Counted from the stretch's first letter, positions 24,561-32,850 are shown. The stretch is DNA of 64,000 bases from JAVJSD01 sp040219575 (GCA_040219575.1 JAVJSD010000104.1:135024-199023), one strand, 5' to 3'. Numbers and translations are program-made. Notes: generated by a model not told the origin, from the letters alone.

Positions 24561-26795
24561 ATGAACCAGCAGCGACGACATTACGAAGACCGGGCGATCG
24601 ACTTGGCGCTCGAGGAGCGCGTCGGCGGAAAGACGCCGCCCGACCTCTCACACAAGATCCTCGCCGCGGCGCAGGACTCGCCCCAACCGGCCCGTCGTGG
24701 TCGACGCGGCCAGACCACCCGCTCGAACATCCTGGCCTACGCCGCCTCGATCAGTCTATTGTTGGTCGGCGTTGTCGTGACGTTGCTCTGGAAACCCGAT
24801 CGAGATGAAAGCGTTGCATTGAATCTGCGAAGGTACCTGGACGACGCTACAGGTTATGAGCATCCTGATGTGTTGCATGCGGAGGACCCTTTTGGGGTTC
24901 CACCGGCCGGAACTACCGTTCAACTACCAAACTTCGTGTCCGCTAGTGATTTTGACGCGTTGTCCGTGCGGCGGAAGAAATACGCCGATTTGGCGCTGCT
25001 TGCCGGGAGGACCATCCGGCCTGACACGTGGGAGGACGTGGGAGGGGCGGGCACGATCAACAGATTCGAGACCAACCTGAGCCTCATCGTGAAACAGCAG
25101 CAGAATCTGTCGTATGACGATGCCGACTACAACAACATGTTCTACGAAAACAACATGTTCTTCGAAAGGGTTCCCACGCTCGGTCCAATCACCGCGGGCG
25201 CCGATTTTGAAGTGGACTCTAACGCGCTGATCACTGAGACGTTCGCGTGGTATGAACGGCGTTTGAAGGAACTCGAAGATCGCGTCGAAGCGCACAACCG
25301 CGCCGCGGAAGAATACACCCCGATCCACGAAAACGCCTTCCTGCCGGTCAAGGGTCCGCAGGCGGTCTCCACCTTCTCGGTCGATGTCGACACCGCCTCT
25401 TACTCCAACATGCGGCGGATGCTGCGCGAGGGTATGCTTCCGCATCCCGACGCCGTGCGGATCGAGGAGCTGGTCAACTACTTTCAGTACGACTACCCGC
25501 AACCCAAGGGCGACGCGCCGTTCTCGGCCAATATGGAGTTGGCCGACTGCCCCTGGAACGGCAAGCACCAATTGCTGCGGGTGGCGCTGAAGGGCCGGGA
25601 GATCGAAGCGAAGAAGCGTCCGGCGGCGAACCTGGTGTTTCTACTCGACGTCTCCGGCTCGATGGACGAGTACAACAAGCTGCCGCTGGTGCAAAACGCC
25701 ATGAAGCTGCTGGTCGGCGAGTTGCGTGAGGACGACCAGGTGGCGATCGTCGTCTATGCCGGCGCCGCGGGCCTGGTGCTCGACACCACCTCGGGCAAGG
25801 ACGAGCTGAAAATTCGCGACGCCATCGATCGGCTGCAGGCCGGCGGTTCGACCAACGGCGAACAGGGCATCGTGCTGGCCTACGAGAAGGCGCTGGCCAA
25901 CTTCAAAGACGGCGGCATCAACCGCGTGATCCTGGCCACCGACGGCGACCTGAATGTGGGCGTCACCGAAGACGAGTTGCTGGTCAAGCTGATCAAGGAG
26001 AAGGCCGCCAACGATGTGTTCCTCACGGTGCTCGGCTTCGGCACGGGCAACCTCAAGGATTCCAAGCTCGAAAAGCTGGCCGACAACGGCAACGGGAACT
26101 ACGCGTATATCGACAACCTGATGGAAGCCCGTAAGGTGCTGGTCGAGCAGATCGGCGGCAGCCTGATCACCATCGCCAAGGACGTCAAGCTGCAACTGGA
26201 GTTCAACCCGGCCGAGGTGCGGGCCTACCGGCTGATCGGCTACGAGAACCGCCTGCTGGCGGCGAAGGACTTCGACGACGACACGAAAGACGCCGGCGAG
26301 ATCGGCGCGGGCCACACGGTGACCGCGCTGTACGAACTCGTGCCCTCTGGCAGCGACGAAAAGATCCCCGGCGTCGACGAACCGGCGCAGGCCGAGCAGC
26401 CGCTGAAGTATCAACAGGTGGAGCAGAAAGCGGACGAAGGGAAGTCGGTGGAGAAAGAGCCGGCCGACGTGCAACTGACCGACGTCGCAAAGCAGGGCGA
26501 ACTGCTGACGTTGGCCTTGCGGTACAAGCAGCCCGAGGGGGACGTGAGCACGAAGCTCGAGTTCACGCTGCCGGCCAAGTCGCGCCCGTTCAACAAGGCC
26601 TCACGCGACCTGCAATTCGCCTCCGCGGTCGCCTCGTTCGGCATGCTGCTTCGCAACAGCCGGTACGCCGGCGACGCGAGCTTCGCCTCGGTCGAGGAGA
26701 TCGCCACCGCCGCCCTCGGCGACGACGCGCATGGCCGCCGCCAGGAGTTCGTCGATCTGGTGCAGCTTGCCGAACAACTCCGCGGCAAGAAGTAG
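24561..26795 (+). CDS. YfbK-type von Willebrand factor A protein with one membrane helix
   Basis: A 744-residue protein. Residues 1-50 are cytoplasmic (RAIDLALEERVGGKTPPDLS, a motif that in planctomycetes often precedes a membrane helix in sigma-linked proteins), followed by a helix near 56-75 (ILAYAASISLLLVGVVVTLL). Around residues 155-185 is the module TIRPDTWEDVGGAGTINRFE, shared with the DUF1598 protein. From about residue 260 the YfbK N-terminal region (ENAFLPVKGPQAVSTFSVDV) leads into a vWA domain with an intact MIDAS D-V-S-G-S-M near residue 363, then a DUF3520-like C-terminus. It probably acts outside the membrane in metal-dependent adhesion or complex assembly. Downstream partner of the ECF sigma factor. 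Confidence 0.87.
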   Translation: MNQQRRHYEDRAIDLALEERVGGKTPPDLSHKILAAAQDSPQPARRGRRGQTTRSNILAYAASISLLLVGVVVTLLWKPDRDESVALNLRRYLDDATGYEHPDVLHAEDPFGVPPAGTTVQLPNFVSASDFDALSVRRKKYADLALLAGRTIRPDTWEDVGGAGTINRFETNLSLIVKQQQNLSYDDADYNNMFYENNMFFERVPTLGPITAGADFEVDSNALITETFAWYERRLKELEDRVEAHNRAAEEYTPIHENAFLPVKGPQAVSTFSVDVDTASYSNMRRMLREGMLPHPDAVRIEELVNYFQYDYPQPKGDAPFSANMELADCPWNGKHQLLRVALKGREIEAKKRPAANLVFLLDVSGSMDEYNKLPLVQNAMKLLVGELREDDQVAIVVYAGAAGLVLDTTSGKDELKIRDAIDRLQAGGSTNGEQGIVLAYEKALANFKDGGINRVILATDGDLNVGVTEDELLVKLIKEKAANDVFLTVLGFGTGNLKDSKLEKLADNGNGNYAYIDNLMEARKVLVEQIGGSLITIAKDVKLQLEFNPAEVRAYRLIGYENRLLAAKDFDDDTKDAGEIGAGHTVTALYELVPSGSDEKIPGVDEPAQAEQPLKYQQVEQKADEGKSVEKEPADVQLTDVAKQGELLTLALRYKQPEGDVSTKLEFTLPAKSRPFNKASRDLQFASAVASFGMLLRNSRYAGDASFASVEEIATAALGDDAHGRRQEFVDLVQLAEQLRGKK

Positions 26796-27393
26796 CACGG
26801 CGCCGCGGAGCCGCGTTGTTCTACACAAGTCCCGATCCCGTGGGCTCGATTTTCACCCTCCCTTCCGGGGAGGGTCGGCCGCGCAAGCGGCCGGGGAGGG
26901 GTGAAGCGAGAACCGACTCTATCTCGCGACAACGTTTCCGCGCACATCCGCTCTCCCCTCGCTCGACCCTCCCGGAGAGGTCGTGCAGTTATTAAGTCAT
27001 CTGGAACGGAAGCGTTGCGCACAATCGAAGCGGCCGCGTGAGCGGCCGGGTCTTAGCCGCGGAAGCGGCGTCGGAGAATAGCCCATGGCGTCAGCCATGG
27101 GCACGCGGTGACGAAACGCTTTTGAACCCCGGCAGGGGTGACCGAAGCGCACCATCTCTCAGCGCACCATGTCTCGACGAGGCCGGCCAGTCCGAAAACG
27201 CCCCACGCACCACACCGCGATCGAAAGCGCCTCGCTTCGGTCACCCCTTCCGGGGTTCCCATCGCGCTCGTATCCCTTCATCCCACGGCTTACGCCGTGG
27301 GCTATTGTCCATCGCCGCTGCCGCGGCTCGACGACGGCTGACGCCGTGCTCCTGGGAATTGTGGCGCCCTTGACCCATTTTCGATTGACGACG
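26796..27393. repeat. Palindrome-dense intergenic region
   Basis: No protein-like ORF is supported. Successive palindromes fill it: around 26862-26915 (CCTCCCTTCCGGGGAGG, then GGCCGCGCAAGCGGCC), around 27030-27070 (GGCCGCGTGAGCGGCC, CCGCGGAAGCGG), and the nested inverted repeat at 27078-27306. The left part could include the terminator of the vWA gene. Confidence 0.65.
27078..27306. repeat. 229-bp nested inverted repeat (REPIN-like)
   Basis: The outer arms 27078-27103 (AATAGCCCATGGCGTCAGCC) and 27282-27306 are inverted copies with about 3 mismatches in 25. Just inside, 27124-27149 (GAACCCCGGCAGGGGTGACC) and 27233-27258 are inverted copies with one mismatch in 26. Each outer arm is itself a small palindrome (CCCATGGCGTCAGCCATGGG; CCCACGGCTTACGCCGTGGG). 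The spacer of about 80 bp codes for nothing obvious. Confidence 0.85.
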
Positions 27394-27512
27394 TAACAAT
27401 GAGGATTTGACCTCGCGTGCGGGCGCGCGGATTCTCCGCTGGAGTTCGGTTGAGGCGGGGTGAGAGGGCGAATGGGCGTTGGATGAGCCGAGGTCAAGTC
27501 GTTTGTTCAAGG
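27385..27512 (+). repeat. attC-like site with the 117-bp repeat, copy 1
   Basis: 27394-27510 is identical to 34332-34448 except at one base. The ends pair: AACAATGAGGATTTGACCTC on the left faces AACAAACGACTTGACCTC on the opposite strand, the R''-spacer-L'' layout of an integron attC. The right core is GTTCAAGGA (27505-27513). The matching R'' TCCTTGAAC is found 2.4 kb to the right at 29904-29912, as expected for the two ends of one cassette. Confidence 0.75.
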
Positions 27513-27798
27513 AGCCCGCAGCGGCGAGTCGGCGGTCATCCATTAGGGAAATGGTTCGTGGCGACGCGGCGGAGAAGAGGATGTACCGTGCGGTGATGGG
27601 GGGCGGGAAGCTTGCGGCGAAGGGAAGGGACGTCGCGCGGCGGTCGTGACGAACACCAGACGCAGTGCTGGACGCCGTCTGCAAGGCTGCTGGAGAACTC
27701 GCCAGCGCGGTCAGCGCGCAAAGGGAGCGACGACACACGCCGACGGTGAAAAATCGGCGCTGCCTGATGAATTTCGGCAGTGCACATCGGCAGGCGGA

Positions 27799-28905
27799 TC
27801 AAGGCGGTCGGCTCCTCGGTTCGACAAGCATGACTGGGCAGGGCGGCAGCACGGCGAGTAGCAGCAGGGGTTCTCCGCACTCGGCGCAGCAGAGGGCCCG
27901 ACGGTGATTCGCCGTGGTGTGCGTCGTGCAAGCCAGCCAGACGAGCACCCCCAAGGCGGCCGCCACGAGCCACTTCAGCGACTCCAGCGAAAGGCGGCTG
28001 TTGGGGCTGAGCAAGCCGTAGTGGCGGACTTTCGTCAGGCCGCGAGGGAGCACGTGCTGAAGCAGTCGCCGCACGAACTCTTCGCCGGAGAGCGTCATCC
28101 GCCGCTTCCGCCGCGAACCGCTGCGGCGATAGGTGAACGTCACCTGCTGCTGGTCGCAATGGACGATCCGCCGGTCGGAGATGGCGGCGCGGAATACATA
28201 CGGAGCCAGGTATTTGACCGCGCTGCCGCCGTCGCCAACCGCCTGGCAGTCGACCACCCAGCTCTTTCGCCAGACGGCCGCCGGCGTCTGCTGGGCCAAG
28301 GTTCCCAAAGCGACCCGCAGCTTGCCGCGATACAACACCGAGAGCGGCTCACAGGGGAGAAAGAAGTTGGGCGGCGTGCTTCGCCAGTTTCCCTCGGCGT
28401 CGAGTCCTCCACCCGCCACCACGAGGTGCAGGTGGGGGTGGAAGCTGAGGTCGCGGCCCCAGGTGTGCAGCGCCGCGAAGAAGCCCAGGCGGCTCGCGCC
28501 CAGTCGCCGTGGATCGGCGGCCAGCGTCTTCAGCGCGTCGCTGGCGGCGCGGAACATGGCCGTATACACCTCGCGCGGATGCCGCCGAGCCAGAGCGCGG
28601 AGTTCTTGCGGCAGCGTGAAGGTGAGCAGAAAGTAGTGGCACGGCAGCAGCCGCTGCAGTTCGCGCGCGCACCAGCGGACGCCCTTGCCCGCCTGGCACG
28701 ACGGACAGTGACGGTTGCCGCAAGACCGGCCCCGCACGTGCGTGCGTCCGCAGGCCGGGCATTGGTAGTGCACGGTCCCCAACTGGCCCGTGCCGCAGGC
28801 CATCATGGCCGCCAGCACGCGTCGCTGCTCGGCGGGCATCTTGTCGCCGAACTTCTGCAGATAGGCGGGGCCGTGCTGACGCAGGACGTCAGCCACGGTC
28901 GGCAT
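27799..28905 (-). CDS. IS91 family transposase (Y2 HUH, rolling-circle type)
   Basis: A 368-residue protein. The N-terminal zinc-binding region has paired cysteines (HYQCPACGRTHVRGRSCGNR then HCPSCQ, residues 47-71). The HUH motif is H156-P-H158-L-H160 in SFHPHLHLVV, and two tyrosines spaced as in Y2 transposases are Y232 and Y236 in KYLAPYVFRAAISDRRI. It nicks single-stranded DNA and drives rolling-circle transposition from oriIS to terIS. Its start overlaps the last base of the recombinase gene stop, so the two are co-translated. The frame looks intact. Confidence 0.93.
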   Translation of the reverse strand: MPTVADVLRQHGPAYLQKFGDKMPAEQRRVLAAMMACGTGQLGTVHYQCPACGRTHVRGRSCGNRHCPSCQAGKGVRWCARELQRLLPCHYFLLTFTLPQELRALARRHPREVYTAMFRAASDALKTLAADPRRLGASRLGFFAALHTWGRDLSFHPHLHLVVAGGGLDAEGNWRSTPPNFFLPCEPLSVLYRGKLRVALGTLAQQTPAAVWRKSWVVDCQAVGDGGSAVKYLAPYVFRAAISDRRIVHCDQQQVTFTYRRSGSRRKRRMTLSGEEFVRRLLQHVLPRGLTKVRHYGLLSPNSRLSLESLKWLVAAALGVLVWLACTTHTTANHRRALCCAECGEPLLLLAVLPPCPVMLVEPRSRPP

Positions 28906-29786
28906 CAGTCGATTCCGTCCGCTGCGTCGTGCATCAGGGCGTCGATGATTTCACGGGTCCGCTCGCGGTCGGGCTCGGTCACGTGCAGATACCGCATCGT
29001 GGTCTGCAGCGAGCGGTGTCCGAGCAGTTGCTGGACGCGCCGCAGGCTGACGCCGGCCTCGATCAAGTGCGAGGCGTAGCTGTGCCGCAGTGTGTGGATC
29101 GAGACGGACTTGGTCAGCCCGAGCTGATCGACCACCCGCTTGATCGCCCCCTGAACGCTGGCCTCGGCCATCGGCTGTTTGGCCGTGCGGCCTTGCTTGC
29201 GATCTCGTCCCAGCGCGGGAAACAGCAGCTTGGGGTTGCGGTGCGCGGCCCAGTACTTCCGCAGCAACAACAGGGTTCCCTGAGGCAGAATCACGAAGCG
29301 GTCCTTGGCCCCCTTGCCGCGATGGACGTGGACCATCATCCGGGCCGCGTCGATGTCGCCCACCTGCAGATGCAGGCCCTCATTCAGACGCAACCCGCAG
29401 GAGTAGATCGTCCACAGATAGGCGCGGTTGTGCGTCGTGTTGACGACGGCCAACAGGCGGCGCACCTCCTCGACGGCCAACACATCGGGCAGCGTCCGTT
29501 GCGGCGCGATGCGGACGTTGAGCAGGGTGGCCCACTGCCGCGGCTCGCTGTAGCGATAGTAGAACTTGATGCCGTTGAGCGCGATCCGCATCGAACCGGG
29601 CGCGAACTCGCGCTCGTTCTTCAGGTGCAGCAGGTACTCACGGATCTGCGCCTCGGCGAGTTGGCCGGGCGGCGTACCGAAATGTTCGGCCAGCTTCCGC
29701 ACGGCCCGCAGGTAGGCCTCCTGGGTCCGCTCGCTCAAACCTCTCAGTTGCAGGTCTTCGGTCATTCTGCGATGCCATCGGTTCAT
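28905..29786 (-). CDS. Tyrosine recombinase (XerC/D-like, IS91-linked)
   Basis: A 293-residue site-specific recombinase. The N-terminal SAM-like core-binding domain (residues 8-95) is followed by a catalytic domain with the full set: R133 (CGLRLNEGL), K158 (HRGKGAKDR), H231 and R234 (HTLRHSYASHL), H257 (LLGHRSLQTT) and nucleophile Y266 (MRYLHV). The stretch between LFPAL and the HxxR box is short and lacks the extra helix/domain that marks integron integrases (IntI), so it is better read as the recombinase often found with IS91 transposases. It is nonetheless placed like an intI, reading away from the adjacent cassette array. Confidence 0.9.
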   Translation of the reverse strand: MNRWHRRMTEDLQLRGLSERTQEAYLRAVRKLAEHFGTPPGQLAEAQIREYLLHLKNEREFAPGSMRIALNGIKFYYRYSEPRQWATLLNVRIAPQRTLPDVLAVEEVRRLLAVVNTTHNRAYLWTIYSCGLRLNEGLHLQVGDIDAARMMVHVHRGKGAKDRFVILPQGTLLLLRKYWAAHRNPKLLFPALGRDRKQGRTAKQPMAEASVQGAIKRVVDQLGLTKSVSIHTLRHSYASHLIEAGVSLRRVQQLLGHRSLQTTMRYLHVTEPDRERTREIIDALMHDAADGID

Positions 29787-29903
29787 GCGTATCTCCTAGG
29801 AAGACGGGAAACAAAAAAACGTCTTCCAAAGATGCCGCACGAACCTCCGCATCGGCTAAAATCGAATCAGCAGCAAACCCGCTCCCACTGCCGCGGAGCG
29901 GCT

Positions 29904-29997
29904 TCCTTGAACCATCGCATGCACGGGAGTGGCGGTGGCCAGCGGATTCTGAAGTCAATATCAACTCCCGCCACCCCGTGATGTGGGTCGTTCGGCG
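29904..29997 (+). repeat. attC-like site 0
   Basis: Left core TCCTTGAAC, right core GTTCGGCG (29990). The arms pair as CACGGGAGTGGCGG against CACGGGGTGGCGG read from the right, with one unpaired base, the extrahelical-base pattern of attC. It lies between the recombinase start and the first small plus-strand gene. Confidence 0.75.
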
Positions 29998-30010
29998 AGG
30001 TGACGCCGCC

Positions 30011-30436
30011 ATGTCGAAGGGTCAAGCGGAAACCGAGATTGCGGTGGCACGTCGCCTTGAGGAGACGGGGCGGCCGGAATCACCGAACCAGATATCCCTC
30101 GACGAGCTTCGCAGATGGGCCGTCGCGTATCTCGACGAATACGACGAGGAGTTGACACGATTCCCCGACTTTGCCGGTCAGACACATTGGAACCTCTGGA
30201 TGAGGGACGTCCAACTTGAGGACGCCCTGTTTGTGGTTCTGGTCTTCCGAGCCGACGAAATGGAGTTCATTTGCGGGACGGGCGATGCCTTCCAAGTCAA
30301 AAGCTTCGCGGAGCGCGAATTTCCGGACAACCCCGATGACTTGGTGCCCGTGATGGCGGCACGATTCTCAGTCCCGGTTGGCGGCCTACTGCTGAAACGG
30401 GAGGACGTGGAACGATGGCTTGGCCGGGGATGGTGA
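30011..30436 (+). CDS. Hypothetical cassette protein 1
   Basis: The ATG at 30011 (MSKGQAETEIAVARRLEETG) follows attC0 by 13 bp; an upstream in-frame ATG at 29978 lies inside attC0 and is less likely. The 141-residue acidic, soluble protein has no motif I recognise; the N-terminal third is helical, and the middle (DALFVVLVFRADEMEFICGT) looks like a beta-hairpin. Its stop is 6 bp before attC1. Location in the array suggests an acquired function. Function unknown. Confidence 0.7.
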   Translation: MSKGQAETEIAVARRLEETGRPESPNQISLDELRRWAVAYLDEYDEELTRFPDFAGQTHWNLWMRDVQLEDALFVVLVFRADEMEFICGTGDAFQVKSFAEREFPDNPDDLVPVMAARFSVPVGGLLLKREDVERWLGRGW

Positions 30437-30441
30437 GCAAA

Positions 30442-30535
30442 TCGCCGAACAAGGCGGTGAACCCGAGCGGCGGATCGGGCGGAAACTGAATTCAAAGGAA
30501 CGTGGCCGCCGCCGGGTTACCTTTATCGTTCGTCG
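30442..30535 (+). repeat. attC-like site 1
   Basis: R'' CGCCGAAC (30443-30450) is the exact complement of the R' core of attC0 (GTTCGGCG). The arms GGTGAACCCGAGCGGCGG and, from the right, GGTAACCCGGCGGCGG pair with two extrahelical bases. The right core is GTTCGTCGG (30528). Confidence 0.85.
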
Positions 30536-30703
30536 GAAGAATTGTTCCCGTCACATCCATTGTCGCGGGACCGGTTTAATGACACCAGCCGCGATGTTTC
30601 ATCGAAAACCCCTCGCACAGTTGGTTTTCGTGCCAAGCATGAAGGCTGGAGTGCGAACGAGTCTTTATTCAAATGACCCAAATCCGTTTGGAGACGCACC
30701 ACA

Positions 30704-30958
30704 ATGAAAGATGCCCCCACCTGTATCAAATGCGGTGCGCAAATGGATGCCGGATTCATGAAAGACGCGACACTACAATCACCCACTGGTCGGCAGGCTG
30801 GCGTCGTCCCGCAATGGATTCGTGGTACGCCCGACCTGAAACTGGGCCTTTACGGCAAACTCGTGAGCTACGACAAGGCTGAGAAACTCGCGATTGTCAC
30901 GTACTGCTGCTCCAAGTGTGGCTTTTTAGAATCATATGCTGTCGCGGTGGAATCCTGA
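30704..30958 (+). CDS. Small zinc-ribbon cassette protein 2
   Basis: An 84-residue protein with two CxxC knuckles, CIKCG at residues 7-11 and CSKCG at about 69-73, typical of a zinc ribbon. Between them is a Trp- and Gly-rich beta region (VVPQWIRGTPDLKLGLYGK). It resembles the small zinc-ribbon proteins of unknown function often seen in bacterial genomes (DUF6487-like, uncertain). About 170 bp without a gene precede it after attC1, perhaps leader sequence. Confidence 0.75.
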   Translation: MKDAPTCIKCGAQMDAGFMKDATLQSPTGRQAGVVPQWIRGTPDLKLGLYGKLVSYDKAEKLAIVTYCCSKCGFLESYAVAVES

Positions 30959-31005
30959 GGATGTCGCGCTTGAGTCGCGGAAAGACTTCATCCCAAAATC
31001 GAAAT

Positions 31006-31099
31006 CCAACGAACAAGGCGGTGCACCGGAGTTGCGGGCCGAGCCAGTTCTGAAATCAACGTCGCGGGCCGTAACCCGGTGACCTTGGTCGTTACATCC
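31006..31099 (+). repeat. attC-like site 2
   Basis: R'' CCAACGAAC matches the complement of attC1's GTTCGTCGG with one mismatch. The arms GGTGCACCGGAGTTGCGG and, from the right, GGTCACCGGGTTACGG pair with extrahelical bases. The right core is GTTACATCC (31091). Confidence 0.85.
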
Positions 31100-31114
31100 A
31101 AAGGGATCTCCTCA

Positions 31115-31624
31115 GTGTTCACCTACGATTTCAGGTGTGACGAATGCGGGTTTCACGCCGTGGCAAGGTGGGGTGCGCCGGGGTATCACGAATCGAAATC
31201 TGGGGAACGAATACCGGCACTTTGCTCTCCCGCATGGTGCCAAGCCTGCCGGACAATCGTTAGCGCAGAAGACCTGATTGATCCTGTCTTCCTGCAATCC
31301 GAACTGAAACGCCTCTCCGATGAAGGCCCGAATGATGACGACAGGGTGCTCGCTGAGGAATTTGGCGAACGTATCGAGGATTTCTGTTCTGGGCGAATCG
31401 AAACATGGAAGCGGTATCTGGCCTTTTTCTCAGATCGCGTTTCCCCGAATCGTTGTATCGAGTGCGGCTCGACCGAAATCAGATTCATAGAAACAGATGA
31501 TCGCAGAATGCCTGACGCTTTTGAGCATCCAGGCTGCGGCGGGCAAATGAAACTTGTGGCGTCGGCTCACGGTAGCCCCGCGACTTTTTTCGTGCTCGAC
31601 GGCGAGGGAACGCGGCAATTGTAA
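31115..31624 (+). CDS. Cysteine-rich hypothetical cassette protein 3
   Basis: A GTG at 31115 ((M)FTYDFRCDECGFHAVARWG) is the likely start, 16 bp after the attC2 core; the longer frame from 31079 begins inside attC2. About 169 residues. Three Cys pairs, CDECG near residue 8, CQAC near 43 and CIECG near 116, plus HPGCGG near 142, suggest two zinc ribbons separated by a helical linker. FTYDFRCDECG is the FmdB/zinc-ribbon style opening. Function unknown. Confidence 0.72.
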   Translation: MFTYDFRCDECGFHAVARWGAPGYHESKSGERIPALCSPAWCQACRTIVSAEDLIDPVFLQSELKRLSDEGPNDDDRVLAEEFGERIEDFCSGRIETWKRYLAFFSDRVSPNRCIECGSTEIRFIETDDRRMPDAFEHPGCGGQMKLVASAHGSPATFFVLDGEGTRQL

Positions 31625-31632
31625 CGTATCAC

Positions 31633-31728
31633 GGATGTAACAATCAGATCCACGCGAGGCGGCCGATCGCGCGGGAATTGGATGGTTGATCACATGGCGG
31701 CAACCGCGTGATCTGTGGCGTTCGGCGG
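31633..31728 (+). repeat. attC-like site 3
   Basis: R'' GGATGTAAC (31633-31641) is the exact complement of attC2's GTTACATCC. The arms CAGATCCACGCG and, from the right, CAGATCACGCG pair with one extrahelical base. The right core is GTTCGGCGG (31720). Confidence 0.88.
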
Positions 31729-31743
31729 CGGAGGTGCTTGCGG

Positions 31744-32151
31744 ATGCGGATGTTCTTCGACCTCGATTGCGGGCGTTCCGTCGCCGTGGACGCTCTCTAC
31801 TACCAGCGCACCTACCTGTCGCTGCTGGAAGGCCGGCCGAACCGGGAGATGAACGACCGCATCCTCGAAAAGGTGCGATCGGAGATGGCCCCGCTGTGGG
31901 GCAAGCGGCGGGTGCATGTCATCCCACCGGCGATCAACGAGTCGGACCGGACGCATCCAGTTCTGCCGCGGGTGCGGTTCACAGTCTGGCTGACTTGCTA
32001 CCAGCCGATCCAGGAGCCCAACGCCGGGTCCGAGTTGGTGGTCGTTTGGTTCCGTGAGGAGTGCGCCGGCGAGCCGCTGGACGAGATCGTGAGCAGTGCC
32101 ATCCGGTCGCTGCCGTGGGATGAGCTGGCCGAGGACTTCGCAGGGTGGTAG
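31744..32151 (+). CDS. Hypothetical cassette protein 4
   Basis: The ATG at 31744 (MRMFFDLDCGRSVAVDALYY) has a good ribosome site, GGAGG, nine bases upstream and just past the attC3 core, so the cassette supplies its own translation signal. The 135-residue protein is alpha/beta, with a central VRFTVWLTCYQPI strand and an acidic C-terminus (SLPWDELAEDFAGW). No known motif is seen. Function unknown. Confidence 0.75.
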   Translation: MRMFFDLDCGRSVAVDALYYQRTYLSLLEGRPNREMNDRILEKVRSEMAPLWGKRRVHVIPPAINESDRTHPVLPRVRFTVWLTCYQPIQEPNAGSELVVVWFREECAGEPLDEIVSSAIRSLPWDELAEDFAGW

Positions 32152-32168
32152 GCTCAGTGATCAAAAGC

Positions 32169-32275
32169 ACGCCGAACCAGGCGCTGCAGCAGATCGGCCA
32201 CGCGAATAGAATTTAGCCAAAGCTTCGGCATCCGTGCCCGCGTGAGCCGGCTGCTGAGCTTGATCGTTCGGCGGC
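32169..32275 (+). repeat. attC-like site 4
   Basis: R'' GCCGAAC (32171) is complementary to attC3's GTTCGGC. The site has the well-known look of an attC: CCAGGCGCTGCAGCAGATCG on the left and GGCTGCTGAGCTTGATCG on the right. The right core is GTTCGGCGGC (32266). Confidence 0.9.
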
Positions 32276-32279
32276 ACAC

Positions 32280-32726
32280 ATGGATCTACTTGAGCTACCC
32301 GGTTGGCGTATTGAGTACGACCGTTCGGCAACGGTTGCGGCGCACGCCGGTGTGCAAGGTTCCCGACCGGAGACGTGCGGTTGCGATCCTTGCCGCAACT
32401 GGGCCGCGGGCCGAGAACCTCTGCTGCCGAACGAGTTTCGCGAGTTGCTTGGTCGGCTTGGCATCCCGCTCGACCGCGAGGCCGAGGTGTACCACAACTG
32501 CCGACTGGAATCCGGGCTGCATTCCTACGGCGCGTGGTATCACTTCGTGGGGCGAGTGTTGTTTGGGGAGCGCGAGTGCTCGCCGAATGTTGTGTTCGGT
32601 CCGTTCTCGTTGTATTTTCACTCCAAGCCTGCATTGCTGCCCGAAGCCTTCTCCTGCCAGCCAGTTGTGCAGTTGGAGGTCGTCGCAGAGATTCCGTGGC
32701 TTTCCGATGTGCCGGAGCCTGCGTGA
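32280..32726 (+). CDS. Hypothetical cassette protein 5
   Basis: A 148-residue protein starting at 32280 (MDLLELPGWRIEYDRSATVA), 4 bp after the attC4 core. Features are a CGCDPCRNW cysteine motif near residue 33 and an aromatic, His-containing stretch (HSYGAWYHFVGRVLFGE) near residue 81. The family looks familiar from small proteins of unknown function in soil bacteria and cassette arrays, but I cannot name it. Its stop is 9 bp before attC5. Confidence 0.75.
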   Translation: MDLLELPGWRIEYDRSATVAAHAGVQGSRPETCGCDPCRNWAAGREPLLPNEFRELLGRLGIPLDREAEVYHNCRLESGLHSYGAWYHFVGRVLFGERECSPNVVFGPFSLYFHSKPALLPEAFSCQPVVQLEVVAEIPWLSDVPEPA

Positions 32727-32734
32727 CGCGCCCG

Positions 32735-32835
32735 CGCCGAACCAGGCGCTGCAGCAGACCGGCGAGGCATGATTCGTCTCTGGAATTTCAAAGCTCAACG
32801 GTGCCCTGCCGCCGCTGAGCTTGGTCGTTCGGTGC
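32735..32835 (+). repeat. attC-like site 5
   Basis: R'' GCGCCGAAC is complementary to attC4's GTTCGGC core. The left arm CAGGCGCTGCAGCAGACCGG is nearly identical to that of attC4; the right arm is GCCGCTGAGCTTGGTC. The right core is GTTCGGTGC (32827). Confidence 0.9.
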
Positions 32836-32850
32836 GAGAGGCTTGGTGGG

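Larger units (their letters stand above)
27506..29990. mobile_element. IS91-type transposase plus tyrosine recombinase unit, bounded by attC half-sites
   Basis: The segment runs from the R' core GTTCAAGGA at 27505 to attC0, whose R'' TCCTTGAAC is its exact complement. It contains two minus-strand genes sharing a single base (28905): the recombinase, then the IS91 transposase. About 290 bp of non-coding sequence follow the transposase on the left, where an oriIS would lie. On the minus strand the left junction reads GAAC, a known IS91 target tetranucleotide. Either the pair is carried as a cassette or an IS91 element inserted into a cassette. Confidence 0.65.

Noticed and set aside
28905..29786. 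Calling the tyrosine recombinase an integron integrase (IntI)
   Set aside because: Its position and orientation fit, but the spacing between the FPAL strand and the HxxR box is short and the IntI-specific extra helix is not seen. It shares a base with the IS91 gene, so the IS91-linked class fits better.
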